From Chloroflexota bacterium (GTDB taxonomy: Bacteria > Chloroflexota > Anaerolineae > Aggregatilineales > Phototrophicaceae), in assembly GCA_013388745.1 (NCBI GenBank), contig JACAER010000019.1, positions 1 through 64,000 of the forward strand: a stretch of 64,000 nucleotides of DNA, given 5' to 3'. The stretch's first letter is position 1, and each line of letters begins with the position of its first letter. Position numbers and translations under genes: made by a program. Positions 44,852-53,327 of this stretch are shown here, one piece after another. The notes under the pieces were generated by a model. That model saw nothing but the letters and a program-made list of their open reading frames with translations. It was not told where the DNA came from and did no database searches.

Positions 44852-46048
44852 TTATTCGGCCAGCGCCAACGCCGGCAGGGGTTCGGCGATCGTATGACGG
44901 GCCATGAAGCGCGCCAGGCGTTCGAGCGCTTTTTCGATGTTGGCTTCGCTGTTAGTGTAGCTGGCGCGGATAAAACCGGCGCCGCTGCGGCCAAAGGCGC
45001 TGCCGGGGATGACAGCCACGCGCTCTTCCATGAGCAGCGCTTCGCAAAAGTCGCTGTCGCTCATGCCGCTGGCGGCGATGCTGGGGAAGGCGTAAAACGC
45101 GCCGCGCGGCTCGAAGCACGTCAGGCCGAGCGCGTTGAAGCCAGCAACGATCAGGCGGCGGCGGCGGTCGTACTGCGCGCGCATTGCCTGCACATCGTCT
45201 TCGCCGTGATCGAGCGCCTGCACGGCAGCCACCTGTCCGGTAGTCGGCGCGGACATGATGAGGTACTGGTGCAGCTTGCGCATGGCAGCCATGATTTCGG
45301 GCGCAGCGCAGGCATAACCGATGCGCCAGCCGGTCATGGCGAAACTTTTACTCATACCACTGAGCAGGATCGTGCGTTGGTACATGCCGGGCAGCGCGGC
45401 GAAGCAGATGTGCTCCGCGCCGTATACCAGCCGCTCGTAAATTTCGTCGGAGATAACGATCAGGTCGTGCTTTTCGGCCACGGCGGCGATTTCCAGCAAG
45501 CGCTGGCGTGACAGGACAGCGCCAGTGGGGTTGTTCGGGTAGCTGATGAGGATGGCTTTGGTGCGCGGCGTGATGCGCGCTTCGAGTTCAGCGCCCGTGA
45601 CCTGAAAAGCGTTTTCGACGCGCGTATCAACGGCCACAGAGACCCCGCCCGCCATTTCGACAGCGGCGGCATTGGCGACAAAGCAGGGTTCGACGACCAG
45701 CACTTCGTCACCGGGATCGAGGATGGCTTTGAGCGCCAGGAACAGCGCTTCGCTGACACCGACAGTGACAAGAATCTGGTCTTCGGGCTGGTAGGCGACG
45801 CCGTAAAGGCGCGCAATGTAGTCGGCGATAGAGCGGCGCAGTTCGGGCGTGCCGGAGTTGTTGGTGTACCCGGTCTGGCCGCGATACAGGCTTTGCACGC
45901 CGGCTTCGATGATATGGCGCGGCGTGGCGAAGCTCGGTTCACCGATGCCCAGTGTCACCACATCGTCCATGGTGGCGGCGATGTCGAAGTAGCGGCGGAT
46001 GCCGGAGGGGCGCAGATTGCTGACACTTTTAGATACGAAGTTGCGCAT
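44852..46048 (-). CDS. Class I/II aminotransferase
   Basis: A 398-residue PLP enzyme of fold type I. SYPNNPTGAVL, DEIYERLVYG and SGMSKSFAMTGWRIGY (PLP-binding Lys in SKSF) are the aspartate/aromatic aminotransferase motifs. The pair GEPSFATPRHI is typical of the AspB-like branch. It transfers an amino group between amino and oxo acids; substrate not resolved. The frame is open upstream to 46714, but that stretch is antisense to the histidine kinase and lacks family residues; the ATG at 46048 begins the domain. Confidence 0.93.
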   Translation of the reverse strand: MRNFVSKSVSNLRPSGIRRYFDIAATMDDVVTLGIGEPSFATPRHIIEAGVQSLYRGQTGYTNNSGTPELRRSIADYIARLYGVAYQPEDQILVTVGVSEALFLALKAILDPGDEVLVVEPCFVANAAAVEMAGGVSVAVDTRVENAFQVTGAELEARITPRTKAILISYPNNPTGAVLSRQRLLEIAAVAEKHDLIVISDEIYERLVYGAEHICFAALPGMYQRTILLSGMSKSFAMTGWRIGYACAAPEIMAAMRKLHQYLIMSAPTTGQVAAVQALDHGEDDVQAMRAQYDRRRRLIVAGFNALGLTCFEPRGAFYAFPSIAASGMSDSDFCEALLMEERVAVIPGSAFGRSGAGFIRASYTNSEANIEKALERLARFMARHTIAEPLPALALAE

Positions 46049-46103
46049 GAGAGTATCCCGCAGTAAAAAAGGGTGTGAAACCGGAAAATAGACAACAGCG
46101 CTA

Positions 46104-46109
46104 TTTATA
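46104..46109 (-). promoter_or_regulatory. Extended -10 box (TGC-TATAAA) for aminotransferase gene
   Basis: On the minus strand, TGC precedes TATAAA (46109-46104), about 56 bases before the ATG at 46048. No -35 box is obvious. Confidence 0.4.
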
Positions 46110-46190
46110 GCACGGACGCGGCGTGCGATCATCGGCTGTGGGTTATCAAATTGCCCAGAAAGCTTCAGACAATGTGTACGAAAAGGGCGG

Positions 46191-48251
46191 TTGGAGCAGT
46201 TAGCTGAGCAAAGGGCAGAAGGCGCGGGCGGCGGCCAAATGATGGGCATCCTACAGGGCGAACGGCTGAAAACACTATTGGAGCGGGCGTGGGGCAGCAG
46301 CAGCGGCGCGCCACTGCCGCCGCGCGAGGACGATGCGGCCTGGCCGGGCCGAGAACGGCTGCTGGTCGCGGTGAGCGCCAGCCCGCTCTCGGCGCGCCTG
46401 ATCCGGGCGGCGCAGCGCATGGCAGAGGGGCTGAACGCTGAATGGATGGCGGTGTGCGTGGAGACGCCGCAGTACGCGCGGCTTTCGGAAAGCGCACGCG
46501 CGCGGCTGACACAAAATCTAAATCTGGCGGAGCAGTTGGGCGGCAAGACGGTGATTTTGAGCGCGGCCAACGCCAGCGGCGAGATACTGGCGTATGCGCG
46601 CGCGCAGCAGGTGAGCAAAATCATTGTCGGCAAGCCGATACACCCGCGCTGGCGCGACCTGTTTTTCGGCTCGTTTGTCGATGAGCTGGTGCGGCACAGC
46701 GGCGACATCGACATCTACATTATTCACGGCGAAGGCGAAACGTCGTTCGTGCCGGCGGCGCGCGCCCTGCAAAGCCCGTGGCAGGATTACGCGCTGGCGG
46801 CGGCGCTGATCGGTCTCTGTACGCTGCTGGCAGCCTTGATGCATACGCGCTTTTTGCCGGGCAGCATCAGCATGGTCTATCTGCTGGGGATTGTGTTGGC
46901 GGCGGCGCTGTATGGGCGCGGGCCGGCGCTGCTGGCGGCGCTGCTGGCGGTGGCGCTGTTCGATTATTTTTTCGTGCCGCCCTATCGCTCGTTCAACGTG
47001 ACCAACAGCGAATACGCGCTGACCTCGCTAGTGATGGTGATCGTCGGCTGGACAGTCAACACGCTGGCGCGGCGCATCCGTTACCAGGTGGAGGCCGCGC
47101 GGCAGCGCGAACGGCGCACTGCCGCACTGTACGATATGACGCGCGAACTGGCCGCCACCCAGTCCAGCGCGACTCTGGCGCGAATCGCCGCGCGGCATAT
47201 CGGGGCGCTGTTCGAAGCGCAGGTGGCGCTGCTGCTGCCAGACGACAACGGTTCGCTGTGTGCGGCGCATCAGCCTGTGCCGCCGATCGAAAACGACGTG
47301 GCGGCGTATGTGTATGCGCAGGGGCGGCCCGCGGGACAGCATACAGCCGCGCGGCAGGCAGCGCGGCTGACGTATCTGCCGCTGCGCACGGCGGCGGGCG
47401 CGACAGTGGGGGTGCTGGGGGTACTGCCCGCGCAGCCGCAGCGTTTCGCCTCGCCGGAACAGATGCATCTGCTGGAAACGTTCACCGCGCAGATCACGCT
47501 GGCGCTGGAACGCGCACATCTGGCGGCAGAGGCCGAAAGCACGCGCGTACAGATCGAAAGCGAGCGGCTGCGCAGCACGCTGTTGAGTTCGATTTCGCAC
47601 GATTTGCGCACGCCGCTGGCCTCGATGACTGGCGCGGCCAGCACGCTGCTGCAAGAGCAGATCGACGCGGCGGCACGGCGCGAACTGGCGACGATCGTCT
47701 ATGAAGAAGCCAACCGCTTGAACCGCCTGGTGGCTAATCTGCTGGATATGACGCGCTTGGAAAGCGGGGTGCGGCTGCACAAGGAATGGTATCCGCTGGA
47801 GGAAATTGTCGGCGCGACCATCAACCGCCTGGAACCTCAGTTGCAGAACCGCCCGCTGACGACGGCGCTGGCCGACGATCTGCCGCCGGTGCGCGTGGAC
47901 AGCCTGTTGATCGAACAAGTACTGGTGAACCTGCTGGAAAACGCGGCCAAATATACGCCAGCGGGCACGCCAATCAGACTTTCGGCCTGGGCGGCGGAGG
48001 AAGTGACGGTGGAGGTGGCGGATCAGGGGCCGGGGCTGCCGCCGGGCACGGAAGAAAAAATCTTCGATAAGTTTTTCCGCGCGCTGCCGACCGCGGCGGG
48101 TGGCATCGGCTTGGGTTTAACCATCTGCCGCGCTATTATCGAAGCGCACGGCGGACGCATCTGGGCGCTGAACCGTGCCGAAGGCGGGGCGGCCTTTCGC
48201 TTTACGCTGCCCTACGAACCCCCACCGGAGATACAGGTCGAAGATGTCTGA
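46191..48251 (+). CDS. KdpD-like sensor histidine kinase without the KdpD sensor domain
   Basis: A 686-residue kinase that begins at the universal-stress-like domain (RERLLVAVSASPLSARLIRAAQRMA, residues about 54-165). It then has four membrane helices of the DUF4118 type (about 195-290), a GAF domain (about 320-450), the H-box SSISHDLRTPLASMTG with His470, and an HATPase domain (NLLENAAKYTP, DQGPGLPP, GGIGLGLTICRAIIEAHGG). Full KdpD carries a further 230-residue N-terminal ATP-binding domain, missing here. No kdpFABC genes are in the window. The start is a TTG at 46191 or an ATG at 46239; the stop overlaps kdpE by eight bases. Confidence 0.88.
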   Translation: MEQLAEQRAEGAGGGQMMGILQGERLKTLLERAWGSSSGAPLPPREDDAAWPGRERLLVAVSASPLSARLIRAAQRMAEGLNAEWMAVCVETPQYARLSESARARLTQNLNLAEQLGGKTVILSAANASGEILAYARAQQVSKIIVGKPIHPRWRDLFFGSFVDELVRHSGDIDIYIIHGEGETSFVPAARALQSPWQDYALAAALIGLCTLLAALMHTRFLPGSISMVYLLGIVLAAALYGRGPALLAALLAVALFDYFFVPPYRSFNVTNSEYALTSLVMVIVGWTVNTLARRIRYQVEAARQRERRTAALYDMTRELAATQSSATLARIAARHIGALFEAQVALLLPDDNGSLCAAHQPVPPIENDVAAYVYAQGRPAGQHTAARQAARLTYLPLRTAAGATVGVLGVLPAQPQRFASPEQMHLLETFTAQITLALERAHLAAEAESTRVQIESERLRSTLLSSISHDLRTPLASMTGAASTLLQEQIDAAARRELATIVYEEANRLNRLVANLLDMTRLESGVRLHKEWYPLEEIVGATINRLEPQLQNRPLTTALADDLPPVRVDSLLIEQVLVNLLENAAKYTPAGTPIRLSAWAAEEVTVEVADQGPGLPPGTEEKIFDKFFRALPTAAGGIGLGLTICRAIIEAHGGRIWALNRAEGGAAFRFTLPYEPPPEIQVEDV

Positions 48252-48951
48252 AAGCGCACCACCCGGCCCGCTTGTCCTGGTGATCGAAGACGATCCCCAG
48301 ATTCGGCGTTTTTTGCGCACGTCGCTGCCTGCCAACGGCTACCATATCATCGAGGCGGCGACGGCCTTCGATGGGCTGCGGCTGATGGGTTTGCAGCATC
48401 CTGATCTGGTGATTCTCGATCTGGGGCTGCCGGACATCGACGGGCTGGAGCTTACACGCCAACTGCGGGCGTGGACGACGACGCCGATCATCGTGCTTTC
48501 GGCGCGCGACCAGGAACGCGACAAGATCGCGGCGCTGGACGCCGGCGCCGACGATTACCTGACGAAACCGTTCGGCATCGGGGAATTATTAGCGCGGCTG
48601 CGCGTGGCGCAGCGCCACGCGCTGCGGGCAGCGCAGGGCAGCAATGACCCGCTGTTCACGCTGGGCAATATTCGCGTGGATCTGGTGCGGCGGCAGGTGT
48701 TCGTGGGCGAGGACGAGGTGCATCTGACGCCCATCGAGTATAAGCTGCTGACGCTGCTGGCAAAAAACGCGGGCAGGGTGGTGACGCAGCGCCAGCTTTT
48801 GCAGGAAGTGTGGGGGCCGAACTACACCAGCGAGAACCATTATCTGCGCATTTATATGAGCCAACTGCGGCATAAGCTGGAGGCCGATCCCGCGCGTCCG
48901 CGTTATCTGATCACAGAACCGGGCGTGGGCTACCGCCTGAAGACCGAGTGA
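48244..48951 (+). CDS. kdpE: KdpE-like response regulator (OmpR family)
   Basis: A 235-residue regulator: receiver domain (LVLVIEDDPQIRRFLRTSL, phospho-acceptor Asp59 in LVILDLGLPDIDG, KPFGIGELLARL) and winged-helix DNA-binding domain (HLTPIEYKLLTLLAKNAGRVVTQRQLLQEVWG). The ATG at 48244 overlaps the histidine-kinase stop, so it is its partner. The target promoter is unknown because no potassium ATPase genes are nearby. Confidence 0.9.
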   Translation: MSESAPPGPLVLVIEDDPQIRRFLRTSLPANGYHIIEAATAFDGLRLMGLQHPDLVILDLGLPDIDGLELTRQLRAWTTTPIIVLSARDQERDKIAALDAGADDYLTKPFGIGELLARLRVAQRHALRAAQGSNDPLFTLGNIRVDLVRRQVFVGEDEVHLTPIEYKLLTLLAKNAGRVVTQRQLLQEVWGPNYTSENHYLRIYMSQLRHKLEADPARPRYLITEPGVGYRLKTE

Positions 48952-49051
48952 CGGCCTGACCTGCATTAACCCTTGACGGCAAAACTTGCTGCCTGAGGTT
49001 TTGGCTCATGTTCAGAACGAGTACCGATAGACAAGAGCCACTATAAGGTGT

Positions 49052-50065
49052 TTACGGCGCGCGCTGCGCTTCGACATACAGCAGATGTGTGGCGCGCGCG
49101 TCTTCCTGCTGTGGCATGACTTCGATACGCAGCGGGGTTTCTTCGCCGGGCAGCAGCGTTTCGCGCAGCGTGCTCACGCGGTAGCCGAGCACACGGCCAT
49201 CGCCGCCGCGCACCGTGAGCACCGCGCGCACCGCCAGCGCGCTGCGCTGCGTGTTATTGCGCACGCGCGCCGTCACCAGATAGCGTCCCGGCAAACGCTG
49301 CGCCTGTTCATCCAGCACATCCAGCGCCACAAAGCGCGTCTCGCTATTTTCGGCGGCGTCGGCGCTTAACAGCACTGTGCCCACCGTATAATCGCCATAG
49401 ACGCCCGGCGGGAACTGCGCGCGGTAGGGGGCGAAATTCCCCACCGGCAGCAGCCGCTGCTCCACAAGGCCCACGGCTTCTGCCAGGGGCGTGCCATCGG
49501 CGCGCGCCAGGCGCACCAGCGCCGCCACACGCTCAATGGGCTGCGCCAGCGTGTTTTGTACGGCGCCGAGGCACACTAGCCCGCCCGCGTACGCATAACA
49601 GGTTGGTTCCACCAGCGCCAGCGGCAGCGGGGTGGCGGTCGGCAGCAGGTTGAACGCCGGCGTGGCGTCACCCGGCGCCGCGCGGCGCGGCGCCGGGATC
49701 ACAAGCTGCTGGCCGATCTGCAAGGCGCGCGGGTCAACGCCGTTGTTGACCGCCTGCAAGTCCGCCACCTCCACGCCAAAGGCGATAGCGATTCCCAGCA
49801 GGGTGTCGCCCGCGCGCACGGTGTAAATAACAGGTGTCGAGGTAGCAGGGGGCAGCTCAGTGGGAAGAAGTGGTGTAAATGTCGCCGCCGCGACCAGCGT
49901 TTGCGGCGTAGGGGGTGTTGGTGAGATCGGTCTTCGCACGGTCAGGGTGACTGGGGGATATTCGGTGGGGGGTGTCGGCGGGGCAACGGGAGTCACGCTG
50001 CTGCATCCGACGACCAGCACACTGAAGAACCAGTAAAGCAACGAACGCCAACCCCAATAGGTCAT
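49052..50065 (-). CDS. LysM lipoprotein with FxLYD-like domain
   Basis: A 337-residue lipoprotein. LLYWFFSVLVVGCSS is a lipobox signal; a long Pro/Thr linker follows; VIYTVRAGDTLLGIAIAFGVEVADLQAVNNGV...LQIGQQLVIP is one LysM domain (residues about 84-130) for glycan binding. The C-terminal half has an Ig-like FxLYD-type domain (AVQNTLAQPIERVAALV, then RNNTQRSALAVRAVLTV) similar to the lipoprotein at 16380-17594. It probably binds cell-wall or surface glycan. The ATG at 50065 is preferred to a start six codons earlier. Confidence 0.82.
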   Translation of the reverse strand: MTYWGWRSLLYWFFSVLVVGCSSVTPVAPPTPPTEYPPVTLTVRRPISPTPPTPQTLVAAATFTPLLPTELPPATSTPVIYTVRAGDTLLGIAIAFGVEVADLQAVNNGVDPRALQIGQQLVIPAPRRAAPGDATPAFNLLPTATPLPLALVEPTCYAYAGGLVCLGAVQNTLAQPIERVAALVRLARADGTPLAEAVGLVEQRLLPVGNFAPYRAQFPPGVYGDYTVGTVLLSADAAENSETRFVALDVLDEQAQRLPGRYLVTARVRNNTQRSALAVRAVLTVRGGDGRVLGYRVSTLRETLLPGEETPLRIEVMPQQEDARATHLLYVEAQRAP

Positions 50066-50158
50066 TGCGCCATTATCCCTCATTATCCCATATGAGGACG
50101 CGCTTATCCCACATGCTGATTATAGGGAAGAACAGCGCAGAATGCTATGACGAGCGCA

Positions 50159-50187
50159 TGACAATTTTGTACTATTTCGTGTACGAT
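50159..50187 (+). promoter_or_regulatory. Sigma70-type promoter of the CinA-domain gene
   Basis: TGACAA (50159-50164), 17-base spacer, TACGAT (50182-50187), followed by a GGAGGAGGAG ribosome-binding site before the start at 50210. Confidence 0.5.
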
Positions 50188-50209
50188 AGACGACGGAGGA
50201 GGAGAATCT

Positions 50210-50698
50210 ATGGGAGAGTTATTGCTTGAAGCGCGTGTCGGCGAGCTGCTGCGCGCGCGCGCCTGGACAATCAGCGCCGCGGAATCGTGTACCGGGGGAC
50301 TGCTGCTGCACCGGCTGACCAACGTGGCCGGCAGTTCGGCTTATGTGCTGGGCGGGCTGGTGGCGTATGGCAACATCATCAAAGAAAATGTGCTCGGCGT
50401 GCAGCGCAGTACACTGATCGCTTACGGCGCGGTCAGCGAACAGACGGCGCAAGCCATGGCCAACGCCGCACGCGCCATGTTCGGCAGCGATCTGGCGCTG
50501 AGCGTCACCGGCATCGCGGGACCCGGCGGCGGCAGCGCCGAAAAACCGGTCGGGCTGACGTATGTCGGGCTGGCCGGGCCAGAGGGCTTGCTGATCGTGC
50601 GCCAGCATGTGTGGCCGTTCGACCGCCAAGGCAACAAAAACGCCAGCGCGGAGGCGGCGCTGCGCCTGGTGCTGGAAGCCTATGCCAGCTTGCCGTAA
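50210..50698 (+). CDS. CinA C-terminal domain protein, nicotinamide-nucleotide amidohydrolase
   Basis: A 162-residue PncC-type protein. TISAAESCTGGLLLHRLTNVAGSSAYVLGG and LALSVTGIAGPGGGSAEKPVGLTYVGLAG are the CinA C-terminal signatures. It deamidates NMN to nicotinate mononucleotide in pyridine-nucleotide salvage. The N-terminal CinA domain is absent, as is common for stand-alone PncC. A strong GGAGGAGGAG ribosome site precedes it. Confidence 0.93.
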   Translation: MGELLLEARVGELLRARAWTISAAESCTGGLLLHRLTNVAGSSAYVLGGLVAYGNIIKENVLGVQRSTLIAYGAVSEQTAQAMANAARAMFGSDLALSVTGIAGPGGGSAEKPVGLTYVGLAGPEGLLIVRQHVWPFDRQGNKNASAEAALRLVLEAYASLP

Positions 50699-50710
50699 TA
50701 GAACATTTGT

Positions 50711-50767
50711 GCTATACTCATCTCTATGCCTGCCTACATTCTCAGGGTATAATAGGCATAGTATAGC
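50711..50767. promoter_or_regulatory. Nested inverted repeats around a TATAAT promoter
   Basis: GCTATAC (50711-50717) pairs with GTATAGC (50761-50767), and CTATGCCT (50724-50731) pairs perfectly with AGGCATAG (50754-50761). The -10 box TATAAT at 50748-50753 lies directly before the right arm. It may be an operator for the MBL-fold gene or a regulated hairpin. Confidence 0.5.
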
Positions 50768-50788
50768 AAACATAGGGGTATACGGGCG

Positions 50789-51436
50789 TTGGACATTACC
50801 TGGTTCGGACACAGTTGTTTTCGCATTAGCGAACGCGGGCGGCTGACGATTGTCACCGACCCTTTTTCAGAAGCGCTTGGTTTGCCGGTGCCGCGCGTCA
50901 AAGGCGACGTGGTGACGATCAGCCACCAGATGCCGGGCCATAATGCCGTCGAAGTCGTCAAAGGCCATACATATCTGCTCGACGGCCCCGGCGAATATGA
51001 GATCGGCGGCGTGTTTATCACCGGGCTGGCTCTGCACGACGCCAGCACAGGCCGCCTGAACGTGGCTTATCTGCTGGATTACGATCACCTGACCGTGCTG
51101 CATCTGGGCGATCTGGGACATGTGCCCGATCAATCGACGATGGAGGCGCTGGGCGAAGTGAACGTGGTGCTGGTGCCGGTGGGCGGGGGGAACGCCCTGC
51201 GCGCCGCGCAAGCCGCCGAAGTGATCGCGCTGCTGGAGCCGAATTACGTCGTGCCGATGCATTTCGCGCTGCCGGGGCTGGCGCTGGAACTCGATCCGGT
51301 GGACAAATTCCTCAAGGCGATGGGGGTCGGCAAGTTCGCCGAAGAAGATGTCTTGAAGGTGGCCGCCGGCTCACTGCCGGATCAGCCGCAGGTCGTGCTG
51401 CTGCGTCCACAGGTTTTGGCGCAGCCAGCGGGGTAG
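50789..51436 (+). CDS. MBL-fold protein (UlaG-like) with altered metal motif
   Basis: A 215-residue protein with the metallo-beta-lactamase plan of the PF13483 type: DITWFGHSCFRISERGRLTIVTDPF, then ISHQMPGHNAVEVV, LLDGPGEYEIGGVFI and LHLGDLGHVPDQ. The HxHxDH metal motif reads HQMPGH, so two ligands are changed; this may be typical of a Chloroflexota subfamily. The start is a TTG at 50789, after AGGGG. Catalysis is uncertain. It is probably transcribed from the palindromic promoter upstream, followed by a small gene. Confidence 0.85.
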   Translation: MDITWFGHSCFRISERGRLTIVTDPFSEALGLPVPRVKGDVVTISHQMPGHNAVEVVKGHTYLLDGPGEYEIGGVFITGLALHDASTGRLNVAYLLDYDHLTVLHLGDLGHVPDQSTMEALGEVNVVLVPVGGGNALRAAQAAEVIALLEPNYVVPMHFALPGLALELDPVDKFLKAMGVGKFAEEDVLKVAAGSLPDQPQVVLLRPQVLAQPAG

Positions 51437-51458
51437 GGATCATAAGGATTTTGGGTCG

Positions 51459-51767
51459 ATGAACGTTAAACTGCTCATGAATTGGGACATCAAGCCGAAC
51501 CGCGACCAGGAATATTTTGAATTCGTCGTGCGCGAATGGGTGCCCGGCATCACCAAGCTCGGCATCCAGCCGACGGGCGCCTGGTACACGGTCTACAGCC
51601 GTGAAAATGACACGCAGATTCTGGCCGAAGCGCTGGCGGAAGACATCGACACGATGCGCGACATCCTGAAAAGCAGGGAATGGCAAGACCTGCACGACAA
51701 ATTGCAGCAGTATGTCAACAACTACCGCCACAAAGTCGTGCGCGTGCGCGGCGATTTCCAGATTTGA
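51459..51767 (+). CDS. Small conserved protein, unknown
   Basis: A 102-residue soluble protein beginning NVKLLMNWDIKPNRDQEYFEFVVREWVPGITKLGI. The alpha/beta pattern (VKLLMNWDI, PTGAWYTVYS) resembles a ferredoxin-like dimeric barrel of the NIPSNAP or ABM kind, but no family motif is definite. It lies 22 bases after the MBL-fold gene and is probably cotranscribed. It precedes a 439-base gap. Confidence 0.65.
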   Translation: MNVKLLMNWDIKPNRDQEYFEFVVREWVPGITKLGIQPTGAWYTVYSRENDTQILAEALAEDIDTMRDILKSREWQDLHDKLQQYVNNYRHKVVRVRGDFQI

Positions 51768-52206
51768 GGCCGTCCAATGTGTAGGTGAAAACCGCATCAC
51801 CACACGCTGTTGCTGCCGGGCACCAGTCCGGTGTTCCCCACGAAATGCGTCCCACAGCGTTAGGCCTCACGTTACGCAAAGGCCTTTTTGACTGTATTGC
51901 GCCCGCAGCGTTCGCTTACAGGCTCTATTCCTCGCTCACACTCCTGCGCTGAGCGTCAGCCCTGCTTCCCTGAATTTGGGGGAAGCGGGTTTACTGCGTC
52001 CCGCAGGGTTATGCGTATGCTACACGCCCGGTCACGCGGCGGGCGTTGTCTTTGCGGAGGGCAGGCGGCACGCGGGCGTCCATCAAGTGCAAAAAAACTG
52101 CTGTAATTTGTAAAGAGATGTCAGGATGCTGCAACTCTTTACGATTTTTCGGCGTCTAATGCTGTATACATGAAGCATGTGGGGAGCACGAAAGGTGGCG
52201 CGGCTT
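51768..52206. other. 439-base gap, no gene seen, several hairpins
   Basis: No convincing reading frame. Hairpins seen: CCTGCTTCCC/GGGGAAGCGGG near 51961-51991, GCCCG...CGGGC near 52027-52045, and GTAAAGAG (52110-52117)/CTCTTTAC (52135-52142) followed by GATTTTT. The last may be a terminator or leader structure of the zinc-ribbon gene. Confidence 0.4.
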
Positions 52207-52413
52207 ATGATAACCTCAGCGCAAAACACACAGTTGCAGGAACAGGTGGCGCAGTGTCCAAGCTGCAATGAGGATACGACGTTCACATATAGAGGCGAAC
52301 AACGCTGGCCGGAACGGGTGGCGCAGGCGTTGGGAGTCGCGCCGGAAGTGCAGTTGTGGATATGCAACCAGTGTCACACGACGATCTCCACGCCAGAGAG
52401 CAAGGCCAGTTAA
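52207..52413 (+). CDS. Small zinc-ribbon protein
   Basis: A 68-residue protein with two CxxC knuckles: AQCPSCNE near the N-terminus and WICNQCHTT near the C-terminus, spaced about 40 residues apart, as in rubredoxin/zinc-ribbon folds. It might bind zinc and act as a nucleic-acid or protein contact. A longer frame from 52177 exists. It is followed by a perfect palindromic terminator and faces the phage-like cluster. Confidence 0.65.
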   Translation: MITSAQNTQLQEQVAQCPSCNEDTTFTYRGEQRWPERVAQALGVAPEVQLWICNQCHTTISTPESKAS

Positions 52414-52480
52414 GCGCTGCGCCGCTGCGCGATGGATTTGCTAGCGCCGTATTCTGTGCTTTGATGGCGTTTGGGAAACA

Positions 52481-52518
52481 AAAAACGGCGAGTCCCCGCG
52501 CGGGGACTCGCCGTTTTT
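52481..52518. terminator. Perfect 38-base palindrome, bidirectional terminator
   Basis: Two 18-base arms around CG: A5, CGGCGAGTCCCCG, CG, CGGGGACTCGCCG, T5. It works for both the zinc-ribbon gene (plus strand) and the phage-like cluster (minus strand) that ends at 52534. Confidence 0.9.
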
Positions 52519-52533
52519 GCGAAAAAGCGTGGC

Positions 52534-52821
52534 TTACGAGCGGGGAGCGTTTTCCAGCGCAGTGAGGCGCGCCTCGATTTCCGCCAGGCGCTGTTCGAGC
52601 GTTTTGGCGGGCGGGCGCGGCGGCAGGCTGTTGACATCATGCGCCGCCACCAGCGTTTGTGCTATCGTCCGCGCGGCAGGGCCGGCATCTTCGGCCAGAT
52701 GCACAATCAGCACGTCATCGGCAGCCGTTGAAATGCCCAAAAACTGATCGTCCAGCGCAGCCTTTAACGTCGCGTGCAGCACATCGCTGTCCACCCTGCG
52801 TTCCAATTTGATGTCGCTCAT
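52534..52821 (-). CDS. Small phage-like tail-cluster protein with coiled coil
   Basis: A 95-residue protein whose last 25 residues, TLEQRLAEIEARLTALENAP, form a coiled coil. The rest (DDVLIVHLAEDAGPAARTIAQTLV) has no known family. It is the last gene of the phage-like cluster, with its start one base after the next gene's stop. Probably a fibre-assembly or regulatory part. Confidence 0.6.
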   Translation of the reverse strand: MSDIKLERRVDSDVLHATLKAALDDQFLGISTAADDVLIVHLAEDAGPAARTIAQTLVAAHDVNSLPPRPPAKTLEQRLAEIEARLTALENAPRS

Positions 52822-52822
52822 C

Positions 52823-53296
52823 TCAGCGCACCTCCATCACGAACAAACGATAATCCGCCGCCGTCGCCGTACCAGCGCTCGTTTTCCACCACACCGTATA
52901 GGTATGCGCGCCAGCGCTCGGCGGTGTCGGCGTAATCCAAACCATCGTAGCGTTCACATTACTCGGCGCGCTCGTCAGCGCCAGCAGGCCATTGGTTGTG
53001 TGCCCAACGCGCGTACCATCCACCGCAAAATCCGTCGTAATCGTACAGGCTGCGCTGCCATACACCACCATCGACGCCATAATCAGCACAGAGCCGCCCA
53101 CGCTCGTCAGCGAAACGCTGGCCCCGGTCATCTGCACAAATGACGTGCTCGTCGTCGTTGTCGTCGCAACCGCGACACTGTTAAACGGCCTGCTTTTCAG
53201 CCAGTCGAGGTTATCGCGCAAATGCGTATTCATGTCAGCGGCAATCAGCAGCTCGCCGACGTTCCAGTTCTTGGGGGTTGTCCACACAGCAGACAT
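52823..53296 (-). CDS. Phage-like tail fibre/structural protein
   Basis: A 157-residue protein: the N-terminal WTTPKNWNVGELLIAADMNTHLRDNLDWLK is a pattern of phage fibre or tail-tip proteins in which a trimerisation helix is followed by a Thr/Ser-rich beta-stretch (ATTTTTSTSFVQM, VSLTSVGGSVLIMASMVVYG). It is cotranscribed with the 512-residue protein upstream. The function is inferred from cluster and pattern. Confidence 0.65.
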   Translation of the reverse strand: MSAVWTTPKNWNVGELLIAADMNTHLRDNLDWLKSRPFNSVAVATTTTTSTSFVQMTGASVSLTSVGGSVLIMASMVVYGSAACTITTDFAVDGTRVGHTTNGLLALTSAPSNVNATMVWITPTPPSAGAHTYTVWWKTSAGTATAADYRLFVMEVR

Positions 53297-53327
53297 GCGA
53301 TGCGCTCCTTGATCAAAGTTTGAAGGG

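Noticed and set aside
46049..46714. N-terminal extension of the aminotransferase frame
   Set aside because: It is antisense to the KdpD-like gene and precedes a complete domain starting at 46048.
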